Shown: positions 50,701-58,628 of the stretch, piece by piece
Numbering within the stretch: the first letter of the stretch is position 1
How the letters are laid out: the number at the start of each line of letters is the position of its first letter
Assembly (NCBI RefSeq): GCF_039536245.1
Contig: NZ_BAAAYN010000031.1
Location: 1-64,000 of the forward strand
Length of the DNA: 64,000 bases
Reading direction: 5' to 3'
Source of the DNA: Cryptosporangium minutisporangium
GTDB taxonomy: Bacteria; Actinomycetota; Actinomycetes; Mycobacteriales; Cryptosporangiaceae
Made by a program: the position numbers and the translations under genes
The notes under the pieces: model-generated
The model's database searches: none
Seen by the model: the letters and a program-made list of their open reading frames with translations, nothing else
What the model was told of the DNA's origin: nothing

Positions 50701-51431
50701 GGCGCGCGACCATGCGCCTGTTCGGCTCGAAGCCGGGCGCCTACGGTGCCGGGCTGCTGCAGGCGATCGACAGCCGCACCTGGCGCGACGACAAGGACCT
50801 GGCCGAGGTCTACGCGGTCTGGGGCGGGTTCGCGTACGGGCGCGGCCTGGACGGCGTCCCGGCCCGGCCGGACATGGAGAGCGCGTACAAGCGGATAAAC
50901 GTCGCCGCGAAGAACGTCGACACGGCTGAGCACGACATCGCCGACTCCGACGACTACTTCCAGTACCACGGCGGCATGATCGCGACGGTCCGCGCGCTGA
51001 CCGGGCAGGCCCCGAAGGCGTACATCGGCGACAGCACCCGCCCGGACGCCGTCCGCACCCGCAGCCTGCACGAGGAGACCGCGCGGGTGTTCCGGGCCCG
51101 GGTGGTCAACCCGCGGTGGATCGAGGCGATGCGGCGGCACGGGTACAAGGGCGCGTTCGAGTTGGCGGCGACCGTCGACTACCTGTTCGGCTACGACGCC
51201 ACGGCCGGCGTCGTCGCGGACTGGATGTACGAGAACCTGGCCGCGACGTACGCGCTCGACCCCGAGAACCAGAAGTTCTTCACCGAGTCGAACCCGTGGG
51301 CGCTGCACGCGATCACCGAGCGGCTGCTCGAGGCCGCGAACCGCGGGATGTGGGAGCACCCGGCGGACGAGACGCTGGCGGCGCTGCAGGAGCTGTACCT
51401 CGCCACCGAGGGTGACCTCGAGGACGAGTGA
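47754..51431 (+). CDS. cobN: Cobaltochelatase subunit CobN
   Basis: A 1225-residue CobN, the large subunit that inserts cobalt into hydrogenobyrinic acid a,c-diamide with ATP. Typical blocks: [96 protein letters not shown], and [22 protein letters not shown]. Normal full length. GTG 47754 has GAGGA 7 nt upstream; the open frame to 47517 only reads through the riboswitch. The CobS/CobT or ChlI/ChlD-type partners are not in the window. Regulated by the cobalamin riboswitch. Confidence 0.96.
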   Translation: [1225 protein letters not shown]

Positions 51432-51434
51432 GGC

Positions 51435-51737
51435 TCAGCGGGCGGCGCGGTCGCTGAACCGCCGGACCGGGTCCACGACGTTCAGCAACGTGGAGCTGCA
51501 CTCGGCCAGCGCGCCCTGCACTGCCCGCAGCTCCTCGGCGGACGGCCCGGCCACGTCCTCGACCGCTTTCGCCATCTCCGCGGCCGAGGACGAGAGCTGC
51601 AAGGTCGTCACGGCGAGCGCCCGCAGGATCGCGGGCGCGTCGACGAGGACGTCCGACTGAAGTACTCGTGCTAGCGCAGTCGCGTCACTACTCAGAGTAT
51701 TGGCCAACTCCGTGACGGCGTCCCGCGCGACATTCAT
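51435..51737 (-). CDS. Small alpha-helical protein, unknown function
   Basis: A 100-residue protein predicted all-helical, with heptad-like Leu/Ala spacing (TELANTLSSDATALARVLQSD, ALAVTTLQLSSSAAEMAKAVEDVAG, ELRAVQGALAECSSTLLNVVDPVRRF). The sequence is clean for coding and its stop is 3 bases from the cobN stop. I do not recognise a family. It could be a small coiled-coil partner protein; nothing nearby suggests a task. Confidence 0.6.
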   Translation of the reverse strand: MNVARDAVTELANTLSSDATALARVLQSDVLVDAPAILRALAVTTLQLSSSAAEMAKAVEDVAGPSAEELRAVQGALAECSSTLLNVVDPVRRFSDRAAR

Positions 51738-51914
51738 GCAGCGATAGTGCCTCGTGAGTGCTACACCGCGCGCCCCTCAAACGGTGGGCATAAGCCGCGA
51801 ATCGTCGTGGTTGTCCGGGAGGTGGGAGGCCTGGTGGGCGGTCGGCGTGCCGCGAGGGAGACTGCATACGGTCGAACGGCTGACCAGCCATGACACGTCC
51901 GACGAGGGAGGCCC

Positions 51915-53120
51915 ATGACCGAGCCGGTGGTGCTCGAACCCGCCGAGGTCTGGGCCTATTTGGTCGGCCGGGAACTGCTGCCCGCCGATGCCAGCGGTGT
52001 CGTGCGGGAGGTCGGCGACGGCAACATGAACCGGGTCTTCGTGGCGATCCCGGACGACAGCGCGATCGCCGGCCTCGCGGTCAAGCAGGCGCCGCCGTGG
52101 ATCCAGAAGCTCGGGCCGTCGGCCCCGATGAGCCCCGAGCGCGCCCTGATCGAGGCTCGCGCGCTCCGTAGGTTCGCCGAGTACGCCCCCCGCCAGACGC
52201 CGCGCGTGCTGGATGTCGACCCCCCGCGGTTCGCGTTCACGATGGAGGACCTCTCCGACCTCACCGTCCTCCGCACGGCCCTGAACGACGGCGCCGGCCT
52301 GGGCCGCACGTCCGCGGAGGTGGGTGAACTCGTCGGCCGGGTCACGTTCGCGACCAGCGTCGCCGGCGCGACACCGCAGGCCCGTGCCGCGCTGCTCGCC
52401 GACTCGGTGAACCCGCTGCTCGCCGAGGTCACGCTGCAATATCTCCTCGGCGACCCGTTCACGACGGCCGAACACAATCACCACCATCCGGCGCTGAACA
52501 CCGCACTCCAGAAGCTCCGCAGCGACCCCGCCGTCCGCACCGAACTCGCCACCCTGCGCGCGGACTTCGGCGGGAACGCCCAAGCCCTCGTCCACGGCGA
52601 CCTGCACAGCGGCAGCGTCATGGTCGGCGTCCGCAAGGGGGAGCCGGTCGTCCGGGTGATCGACCCGGAGTTCGCGATGGTCGGCCCGATCGGTCTGGAC
52701 CTCGGGCTCTACCTGGCCAACGTGGTGATCGCCGCGGTCCGCGCCTACGCCCAGGGTGACGCCGAGCGGGGCAACGACCACGTCCTGTCGATCGCCGACT
52801 GCTGGGACTCGTTCTGCGCCGCCTGGCGCGAGGGCTGGCCCGGTCGCGTCGATCCGCTGCTCGACGACGGCTGGCTGCTGCGCCACCTCCGGGGCGTCTG
52901 GCACGACACGCTCGGTTACGCGGCGGTCGAGCTGGTCCGGCGAGTGGCGGGCTACTCGCACGCGTCCGACCTCGAGACGCTGCCCGACCCCGGGCCGGCG
53001 TCGGCGGTCGTGCTCGGTCTGGGCCACAAGCTGCTCGTGGACCGCGAGATCTGCGGTAGTCGGCCGGATCCCCGCGCGCTCGCGCACCTCGTCAGTACCT
53101 CGTGGGAGGCCCAGCAGTGA
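51915..53120 (+). CDS. mtnK: S-methyl-5-thioribose kinase
   Basis: A 401-residue MtnK. EVGDGNMNRVFVAIPDD (nucleotide loop), VKQAPPWIQKLGPSAPMSPERALIEARAL, the catalytic ALVHGDLHSGSVMV (HGDLHxGS, residues ~233-243) and VIDPEFAMVGPIGLDLGLYLANVV (metal-binding DPEFAxxGPxxxD) are diagnostic. It phosphorylates methylthioribose from S-adenosylmethionine by-products. ATG 51915 has GAGGGAGG upstream. First of four overlapping salvage genes; the 177-base leader shows no known SAM riboswitch. Confidence 0.94.
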   Translation: MTEPVVLEPAEVWAYLVGRELLPADASGVVREVGDGNMNRVFVAIPDDSAIAGLAVKQAPPWIQKLGPSAPMSPERALIEARALRRFAEYAPRQTPRVLDVDPPRFAFTMEDLSDLTVLRTALNDGAGLGRTSAEVGELVGRVTFATSVAGATPQARAALLADSVNPLLAEVTLQYLLGDPFTTAEHNHHHPALNTALQKLRSDPAVRTELATLRADFGGNAQALVHGDLHSGSVMVGVRKGEPVVRVIDPEFAMVGPIGLDLGLYLANVVIAAVRAYAQGDAERGNDHVLSIADCWDSFCAAWREGWPGRVDPLLDDGWLLRHLRGVWHDTLGYAAVELVRRVAGYSHASDLETLPDPGPASAVVLGLGHKLLVDREICGSRPDPRALAHLVSTSWEAQQ

Positions 53121-54163
53121 GGCCCGTGCTCGACGACAGCGTCCGCCTGACCGACGAGGGGGTACGGATCCTCGACCGCCGGGTCTTCCCGGCTCGGCAG
53201 GAGTGGGTGCTCGCCCGCTCCGCGGCCGAGGTCGCGACCGCGATCCGCGAGATGGTCACGCAGAGCTCCGGTCCGTTCTACGCCGGGCTGGCCGGCCTGC
53301 GGTTGAGCGCGCGCCTGCACCGGGGTTCCTCGCTCGAGAAAGCCCTCACTGCTTTGGCGGACGACGGTCAGCTGCTCACCGTCGCCAGGCCGACCAACAA
53401 CCACGTCCGGGACGCCGTCCGCGAGGTCCTCGCCGCGGTGGACGCCGCCGCCCCGACCTCGGCGGACCAGGTCGCGCAGATCGTCGAGGCCGAGGCTGCC
53501 CAGCTCGAGGCCGCCTACCGGGGCGGCAGCGCGGAGCTGGGGCGGCTCACCGCGGGCCTGCTGCCGGACGGCGCCCGGGTGCTCACCCACTGCTGGATGG
53601 ACGCGTACCTGATCGGGCTGGTGCAGGAGGCTTCGCGCGCCGGGCGGCAGTACGAGTGGGTCGTCACCGAGACCCGCCCGTACCTGCAGGGCGCACGGCT
53701 CACCGCGCACACGCTCGCCGAGATGGGGCAGTCGCTGACGCTGGTCACCGACTCGACGGCGGCGTCGGTCCTGGCCGGTCAGTCGCGGCTGGGCCGACTC
53801 GACGCGCTGGTCACGGCCGCGGACCGGGTGACGATGGACGGGCACGTGATCAACAAGGTCGGGACGCTCGCCCACGCCGTGGCGGCCACCGCGTTCGACG
53901 TCCCGTTCTACGCGCTGGTGCTCGCCCCGGACCCCACCGCCGCCACCGCGTCCGACGTCGTGATCGAGGAGCGGGACGGCGCAGAGGTGCTGTCCACGCT
54001 GGGGGAGCGCACCGCGTCGCCGCTGGTCGAGCGCGGGTACTACCCGGCGTTCGACGTCACACCGCCCCGGTTCGTCCGGCGGATCGTCACCGACCGGGGC
54101 GTCTTCGAGCCGGCCCGGGTCGGCGAGTACCACGGCACCACCGAGAAGGAGCACCGTTCATGA
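53117..54163 (+). CDS. mtnA: S-methyl-5-thioribose-1-phosphate isomerase-like protein
   Basis: A 348-residue member of the MtnA/eIF2B-alpha/ribose-1,5-bisphosphate isomerase family. VARPTNNHVRDAVREVL, LLPDGARVLTHCWMDAYLIGL (catalytic Cys about residue 163), VVTETRPYLQGARLTAHTL and DALVTAADRVTMDGHVINKVGTLAHAVAA (general-acid Asp) are present. The Cys loop reads THCWMDAY rather than the TxCN of most MtnA enzymes, so it belongs to a divergent subgroup, but position between mtnK and mtnC/mtnB makes isomerase function likely. GTG 53117 overlaps the mtnK stop (GTGA). Confidence 0.85.
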   Translation: MRPVLDDSVRLTDEGVRILDRRVFPARQEWVLARSAAEVATAIREMVTQSSGPFYAGLAGLRLSARLHRGSSLEKALTALADDGQLLTVARPTNNHVRDAVREVLAAVDAAAPTSADQVAQIVEAEAAQLEAAYRGGSAELGRLTAGLLPDGARVLTHCWMDAYLIGLVQEASRAGRQYEWVVTETRPYLQGARLTAHTLAEMGQSLTLVTDSTAASVLAGQSRLGRLDALVTAADRVTMDGHVINKVGTLAHAVAATAFDVPFYALVLAPDPTAATASDVVIEERDGAEVLSTLGERTASPLVERGYYPAFDVTPPRFVRRIVTDRGVFEPARVGEYHGTTEKEHRS

Positions 54164-54927
54164 CCGCCCATCCACTCCCCACCTGGACCGCCCGGGTGGT
54201 CGTCCTCGACATCGAGGGCACCACCAGCGCCGCCGGCTTCGTGCAGGGCGACCTGTACGACTACGCCAGGCCGCGGCTCCGGCCGTGGATCGAGTCGCAC
54301 GCGGACGACCCGGCGATCGCTGATGCGGTCGTGGCCATCCGCGCCGAGGGCGGGCTGGCCGAGACCGCCGACCTGGACGCCGTCCTCGCGGTGCTGCACG
54401 GCTGGATGGACAGCGACGTCAAGGCGACGCCGCTGAAGACGATCCAGGGCCAGATCTGGGCGGCCGGATTCGCCGCCGGGGAGTTGTCCTCGCACTTCTT
54501 CGACGACGTCGTCCCGCGGCTGCGGGAGTGGCACGGACGCGGAGTGCGGCTCGCGGTGTTCTCGTCCGGATCGGTGGCGAGCCAGGTCCCGTGGTTCCGG
54601 CACGCGGACGCCGGTGACCTGACGCCGATGATCGACGCGTACTTCGACACGGTCAGCGCCGGGAGCAAGCGGGAGGCCGGCTCGTACGAGAAGATCGCGT
54701 CCGCGCTCGGCGTCCCGGCAGGGGAGGCGCTGTTCCTCACCGACCTGCCCGCCGAGCTGGACGCCGCCCGTGCGGCCGGCTGGCAGGTGATCGGCGTCCG
54801 CCGGGAGGGCGAGCCGAACTACGCGGCCGACTTCGGCGACCACACGGTCGTCGACTCGTTCGCGGAGATCCACGTGGAGCCCGAGGCGGACGTGCGCGCC
54901 GAGGACGTCGCCGAGGACCGGGCATGA
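54160..54927 (+). CDS. mtnC: Enolase-phosphatase E1 (MtnC)
   Basis: A 255-residue HAD-superfamily enzyme. VVVLDIEGTTSAAGFVQGDLYDYARPRL is the E1 motif I (DIEGTT), GVRLAVFSSGSVASQVPWF motif II (FSSGS), SAGSKREAGSYEKIASALG motif III Lys region (GxKxxxxSY), and ALFLTDLPAELDAARAAGWQVIGVRREG motif IV (FLTD). It enolises and dephosphorylates the diketo intermediate to acireductone. ATG 54160 overlaps the mtnA stop (ATGA). The acidic C-terminal tail is slightly extended. Confidence 0.93.
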   Translation: MTAHPLPTWTARVVVLDIEGTTSAAGFVQGDLYDYARPRLRPWIESHADDPAIADAVVAIRAEGGLAETADLDAVLAVLHGWMDSDVKATPLKTIQGQIWAAGFAAGELSSHFFDDVVPRLREWHGRGVRLAVFSSGSVASQVPWFRHADAGDLTPMIDAYFDTVSAGSKREAGSYEKIASALGVPAGEALFLTDLPAELDAARAAGWQVIGVRREGEPNYAADFGDHTVVDSFAEIHVEPEADVRAEDVAEDRA

Positions 54928-55559
54928 CGGGCCCCGATTACCGCGTCGAGGCGCGCGGCGTCCTGGAAGCCGCCGGAAAGGCGCTGGCCGCGGAGTCGGC
55001 GCGGTTCGCCGGTATCGGGTGGATGCGTGGGACCTCCGGCAACCTCTCGATCGTGCTCAACCGGAACCCTCTGCGGCTCGCGGTCACCGTCAGCGGCCTC
55101 GACAAAGGTGAGCTGACCAGTGCGGACGTCGTCGTCGTGGACGAGTACGGCCGGGCGGTGGAGGAGCAACCCCGGCCCGACCTGATCCCGTCCGCCGAGG
55201 CCGAACTGCACGCGCGGGTCGCGTCGCTGTCGGGCGCGGGCGCGGTGGTGCACGTCCACGCGCTGCAGGCCGTGCTGGCCGGGCACTGGTGGCCGGACGG
55301 CATCGAGCTGCGCGACCTGGAGATGCTCAAGGGCATCGGGCGGCTCGCTCACGACGAGACCGTCGCGATCCCGGTGGTGCCGAACTCGCAGGACATGAAG
55401 GTGCTCGGGGACGACGTCGCGAAGGTCTTCGACCCCGGCGTGCCCGCGGTCGTCGTCGCTCGGCACGGCATGTACGCCTGGGGCCGGGACCTGCTCCAGG
55501 CCCGTCACCACACCGAGATCGTCGAGTTCCTGCTCCAGTTCAAGGTCGAGACCCGGTAG
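54924..55559 (+). CDS. mtnB: Methylthioribulose-1-phosphate dehydratase
   Basis: A 211-residue class II aldolase-fold enzyme. WMRGTSGNLSIVLN (phosphate loop), VTVSGLDKGELTSADVVVVDEYG, IPSAEAELHARVAS (catalytic Glu), AVVHVHALQAVLA (zinc histidines HVH) and VVARHGMYAWGRDLLQARHHTEIVEFLL (third zinc His) match MtnB. It dehydrates MTRu-1-P to the diketone used by MtnC. ATG 54924 overlaps the mtnC stop. Convergent with the frameshifted MFS gene (20-base overlap). No acireductone dioxygenase gene (mtnD) follows. Confidence 0.94.
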   Translation: MTGPDYRVEARGVLEAAGKALAAESARFAGIGWMRGTSGNLSIVLNRNPLRLAVTVSGLDKGELTSADVVVVDEYGRAVEEQPRPDLIPSAEAELHARVASLSGAGAVVHVHALQAVLAGHWWPDGIELRDLEMLKGIGRLAHDETVAIPVVPNSQDMKVLGDDVAKVFDPGVPAVVVARHGMYAWGRDLLQARHHTEIVEFLLQFKVETR

Positions 55560-56717
55560 GCAGCAGCGCCGGGGTGGCCAGCAGGAGCAATCCGGCGACC
55601 CCGATCGCGGTGCGGGTGTCGCTGACGGAGGCGAGCAGTCCCCACAGGACGGTCGCCGCCGCGGTCAGCGCGTTCCGGGTGACCGACCAGGCCGAGAGCA
55701 CCCGGGCGACGTAATCGGCGGCGGTGTGTTCCAGCCGGTACGCGGCGAGCACCGGGTTGAACACGCCGATGCTGGTGATCAGACCGAACTCGACGACCAT
55801 GACGAAGACGAGCCCCGCCGTTCCCGGCCCGATGAACACCAGCGCGATCGGCCAGCACGCGCGGAGCGTGCCGGCGGTCAGCAGCACGGCCCGCTGCCCG
55901 TACCGGGCGACGAGCGGCCGGGCGAGCCGGGAGCCGATCAGCCCACCGAGGCACGGGACGCCGAACGCCAGCCCGTACTGCCAGGGCGCGAAGTCCAGCT
56001 CGGCGAGGAGTCGCACCGCCAGCAGCGGCGCGGTCGCCATGATCAGCGTGTTGACCAGCACTGTGTTGAGGAACAGCGGCCTGAGCCGAGGGTGGCCGAG
56101 CAGATAGCGCCAGCCCTCGGCGATCCCGGCGGCGCCGGGCGGGCCGGTGGCTGCGGTTCCCGATCGCGGATCGCGGCGATCCCGGTGGCGGAGAGCAGGT
56201 AGCTGACGCCGTTCAACACCACGGTGGTGAGCGGTCCGAACGCGCCGACCGACCAGCCTCCGAGCGGCGGGCCGAGCGCGGTCGCGGTCCACAGCGTCGA
56301 CTCGAACCGGCTGCTGGCGGTGAGCAGGTCGGCGGGGCGGACGAGCGCTTTGAGGTAGGCGCCGCTCGCCGCCATGAACGCGATGTCCGACGCGGCTACC
56401 GCGATGGCCACGCCGACGAGGTGGCCGAACGTCAGGGCGTCGGTAGCGAACGCCAGTGGCAGCGACGCCAACGCCCCGAAGCGGACCAGGTCGGTGCCGA
56501 TCATCACCGGACGCTTGCGCCGGAACTCGACCCACGGGCCGGACGGAAGCGCGATGAGCGCCCCCACGGCGGTTCCGGCGGCCGCGAGGAGCGAGATCTC
56601 CAGCGCGCTGCTGTCGAGCACGAGCAGTGCGATCAGCGGGAAGGCGTCCAGCGCGAGGTAGGTGCCTGCGGTGCTGGCCGCGTACGCCGTCCAGAGCAGG
56701 GTGAAGTTGCGTCCCAT
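55540..56717 (-). pseudogene. MFS transporter, disrupted by a frameshift
   Basis: Two frames together make one ~390-residue MFS protein. The N-terminal half (MGRNFTLLWTAYAASTAGTYLALDAFPL...PPLGGWSVGAFGPLTTVVLNGVSYLLSATGIAAIRDRE) is in one frame from ATG 56717. The C-terminal half (GPPGAAGIAEGWRYLLGHPRLRPLFLNTVLVNTL... to residue end at 55540) is in another. The switch lies around 56125-56165, in a stretch rich in CCG/GGC, and equals a missing base (or -1 shift). Both halves are otherwise clean, so the damage is recent, a sequencing error, or a programmed shift. The divergent LysR and its palindrome suggest it was a regulated exporter. Confidence 0.75.
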
Positions 56718-56774
56718 CGCCGGGGATGAGACAGCGGGTGGCGCAGCGGGAGCAAACAACCAGGCGTAGTCCGC

Positions 56775-56795
56775 GGTACAACCGCAGGTTGTACC
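56775..56795. promoter_or_regulatory. LysR-type operator between divergent genes
   Basis: A perfect 21-bp dyad GGTACAACC-GCA-GGTTGTACC ends one base before the GTG start of the lysR gene at 56796. In the 78-base gap between divergent lysR and the MFS gene, it is the obvious binding site. TACAACC/GGTTGTA is a common dyad for LysR regulators of MFS pumps in actinobacteria (inference). Confidence 0.7.
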
Positions 56796-57710
56796 GTGAG
56801 GTCCGTGCACCTGGACGCGGTACGGACGGTGGTGGCCGTCGCGGAGGCCGGCCAGTTCCGGGACGCCGCTCTCGACCTGGGCGTCACCCAGCAGGCGGTC
56901 TCCAAACGGATCGCCGCGGTCGAGACCGAACTCGGGGTACGGCTGTTCGTCCGGACTCCGCGCGGTGCGGAGTTGACGGCCGACGGGCAGGCATTCCTGC
57001 CGCACGCCCGGGAGGCGCTGGACGCGATGGCGCGCGCGATCGCGTCCGTGCGCACGGGCGGCCGGGCCCTGCGGATCGACGTCTTCGGTCGTCGGTTGGC
57101 CCCGGCGGACCTGCTGCAGGCGTTCCACCGCGCTCACCCGGACGTCGAGCTGGAGGTCGTGACGCTGCCGACCGCGGACAGGGCGGTCGAGGCCGTGCGG
57201 GCCGGTCGGGTCGACGCGGCGTTCCGAGCGGTGGCCGGTGCTCCGGACGGGCTGGTCGCCGTGCGGGTGTTGGACGAGCCACTGGAGCTGCTGACCGGAC
57301 CGGACCACCCGCTCGCCGGCGCGGGCGAGCTGTCACCGACGGACTTGGCCGGCCACCGGATCTGGGTTCCCGGTCTCGTCGACGGAGCCGAGTGGACCGC
57401 GTACTACGCCGCGTTCGCCGCCGCGTTCGGGCTGACGATCGACGCGGACGGGCCGAACTTCGGCCGCGAGGACGCGCTCGACCGGGTGGGTGCGTCCGCC
57501 TCGCTGGCGACGATCGGCGGAGCGGGGCTGCGAGTGGACTGGAGCGCGCGTCCGACGTTGCGGCGGATCGTGTTGCGCCGCCCGACCCCGATCTACCCGT
57601 GGTCGCTGGTGTACCGGGCCGGCACCGTCCACCCCGGCCTCACCGCACTCCGAAAGCACCTCGGCTCTCCTCGGGTGCTCCCGGACTCGTGGACGCCGTG
57701 GCCGCCTTGA
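56796..57710 (+). CDS. LysR family transcriptional regulator
   Basis: A 304-residue regulator with an intact HTH (HLDAVRTVVAVAEAGQFRDAALDLGVTQQAVSKRIAAVETELGVRLFVRTPRGAELT, residues ~5-60) and a substrate-binding-protein-like domain (ALRIDVFGRRLAPADLLQAFH, ELLTGPDHPLAGAGELSPTDLAGHRIWVPG). GTG 56796 adjoins the operator palindrome, so the protein probably represses itself and controls the divergent MFS gene, which is now frameshifted. Its last 71 bases overlap the convergent XRE gene. Confidence 0.9.
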   Translation: MRSVHLDAVRTVVAVAEAGQFRDAALDLGVTQQAVSKRIAAVETELGVRLFVRTPRGAELTADGQAFLPHAREALDAMARAIASVRTGGRALRIDVFGRRLAPADLLQAFHRAHPDVELEVVTLPTADRAVEAVRAGRVDAAFRAVAGAPDGLVAVRVLDEPLELLTGPDHPLAGAGELSPTDLAGHRIWVPGLVDGAEWTAYYAAFAAAFGLTIDADGPNFGREDALDRVGASASLATIGGAGLRVDWSARPTLRRIVLRRPTPIYPWSLVYRAGTVHPGLTALRKHLGSPRVLPDSWTPWPP

Positions 57711-58527
57711 CGTCGGCGAGGCGGCGGAAGACCTGGTGGGTGGGCGAACCCGGCTCGGCACAGTAGAAGATCAGCCGCTGACCGGTCTCCGGGATCTGGA
57801 GCACCTGGCACTCGAACTCCAGCTGCCCGAACAGCGGCGACACCACCGACTTGACGATCCGGCGCCGCTCCTCGACGTCGTGCGCCGCCCACATCTCCGC
57901 GAACCGGGCCGACGTGCCGAGCAGCTCAGTGACCAGCCCTTCGATACCCGGGTCGCCCGGGTACCGCGCGTAGGCGGCACGCAGGTCCGCGATCGTCGAG
58001 CGGGCGAACGCCTCCGCCGACTCCTCGTCCCAGTGCGGGTCGTCGTCCGGTCGGCGGAACATCCAGCGCACCATGTTCCGGTCGGCCTCCGGAACCAGCG
58101 AGAGGTCGCTGATGAAGTGGATCGCCAGGTCGTTCCACGCGAGCACGTCGTACTTCGCGTCGACCACGTAGGCGGGCACCTCGGACAGGCTCGCCAGCAG
58201 GTACCGAATAGCCGGGGTCAGCTCGCGCGCCGGGCGGATCACGGTCGGCGGGTTCTCGCCCGCGACCCGGAACAGGTAGTCGCGCTCGTCCCGGTTGAGC
58301 ATCAGCGCGCGGGCGAGCGCGGAGAGCACCTGTCGGGACGGGTTCGGGCCGCGGCCCTGCTCCAGCCGGATGTAGTAGTCGATCGACATGCCGGCCAGCT
58401 GGGCGACCTCCTGCCGGCGCAGGCCCGGCGTGCGGCGTCGGATGCCATCGGGCAGGCCGACGCCGGCGGGCTTCAAGCGCGCCCGCCGGGCTCGCAGGAA
58501 CGCGGCCACCTCGTCGCGCGAGTTCAT
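57640..58527 (-). CDS. XRE regulator with MmyB-like ligand domain
   Basis: A 295-residue MmyB-family regulator. The HTH is VAAFLRARRARLKPAGVGLPDGIRRRTPGLRRQEVAQLAGMSIDYYIRLEQGRGPNPSRQVLSALARAL (residues 6-73). The ligand domain contains VDAKYDVLAWNDLAIHFISDLSLVPEADRNMVRWMF and FAEMWAAHDVEERRRIVKSVVSPLFGQLEFECQVLQI. ATG 58527 is chosen. Divergent from an SDR gene 101 bases away; MmyB-type XRE/SDR pairs are common in actinomycetes, the regulator controlling the dehydrogenase. Confidence 0.9.
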   Translation of the reverse strand: MNSRDEVAAFLRARRARLKPAGVGLPDGIRRRTPGLRRQEVAQLAGMSIDYYIRLEQGRGPNPSRQVLSALARALMLNRDERDYLFRVAGENPPTVIRPARELTPAIRYLLASLSEVPAYVVDAKYDVLAWNDLAIHFISDLSLVPEADRNMVRWMFRRPDDDPHWDEESAEAFARSTIADLRAAYARYPGDPGIEGLVTELLGTSARFAEMWAAHDVEERRRIVKSVVSPLFGQLEFECQVLQIPETGQRLIFYCAEPGSPTHQVFRRLADVKAATASTSPGAPEESRGAFGVR

Positions 58528-58561
58528 TGCTCCAGCGTGCCGCAGGGGCCACGGCCGTGGG

Positions 58562-58578
58562 TGGTACCGCCGATACCA
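58562..58578. promoter_or_regulatory. Possible operator between XRE and SDR genes
   Basis: TGGTA-CCGCCGA-TACCA is a 5-bp dyad with a 7-bp spacer in the 101-base gap between the divergent genes. It is short, so the call rests mainly on position. Confidence 0.35.
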
Positions 58579-58628
58579 GGTTCTTCGGGTCTCTGTCGGC
58601 CGCGTCCGCCGCGGCGCAAGGTCGGGGC

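Noticed and set aside
51738-51914. Possible SAM riboswitch before the methionine-salvage operon
   Set aside because: No conserved SAM-I, SAM-II or SAM-V type core was seen in the 177-base leader.
51777-53087. A 436-codon minus-strand frame opposite mtnK
   Set aside because: It is fully antisense to a diagnostic mtnK and shows no recognisable domain.
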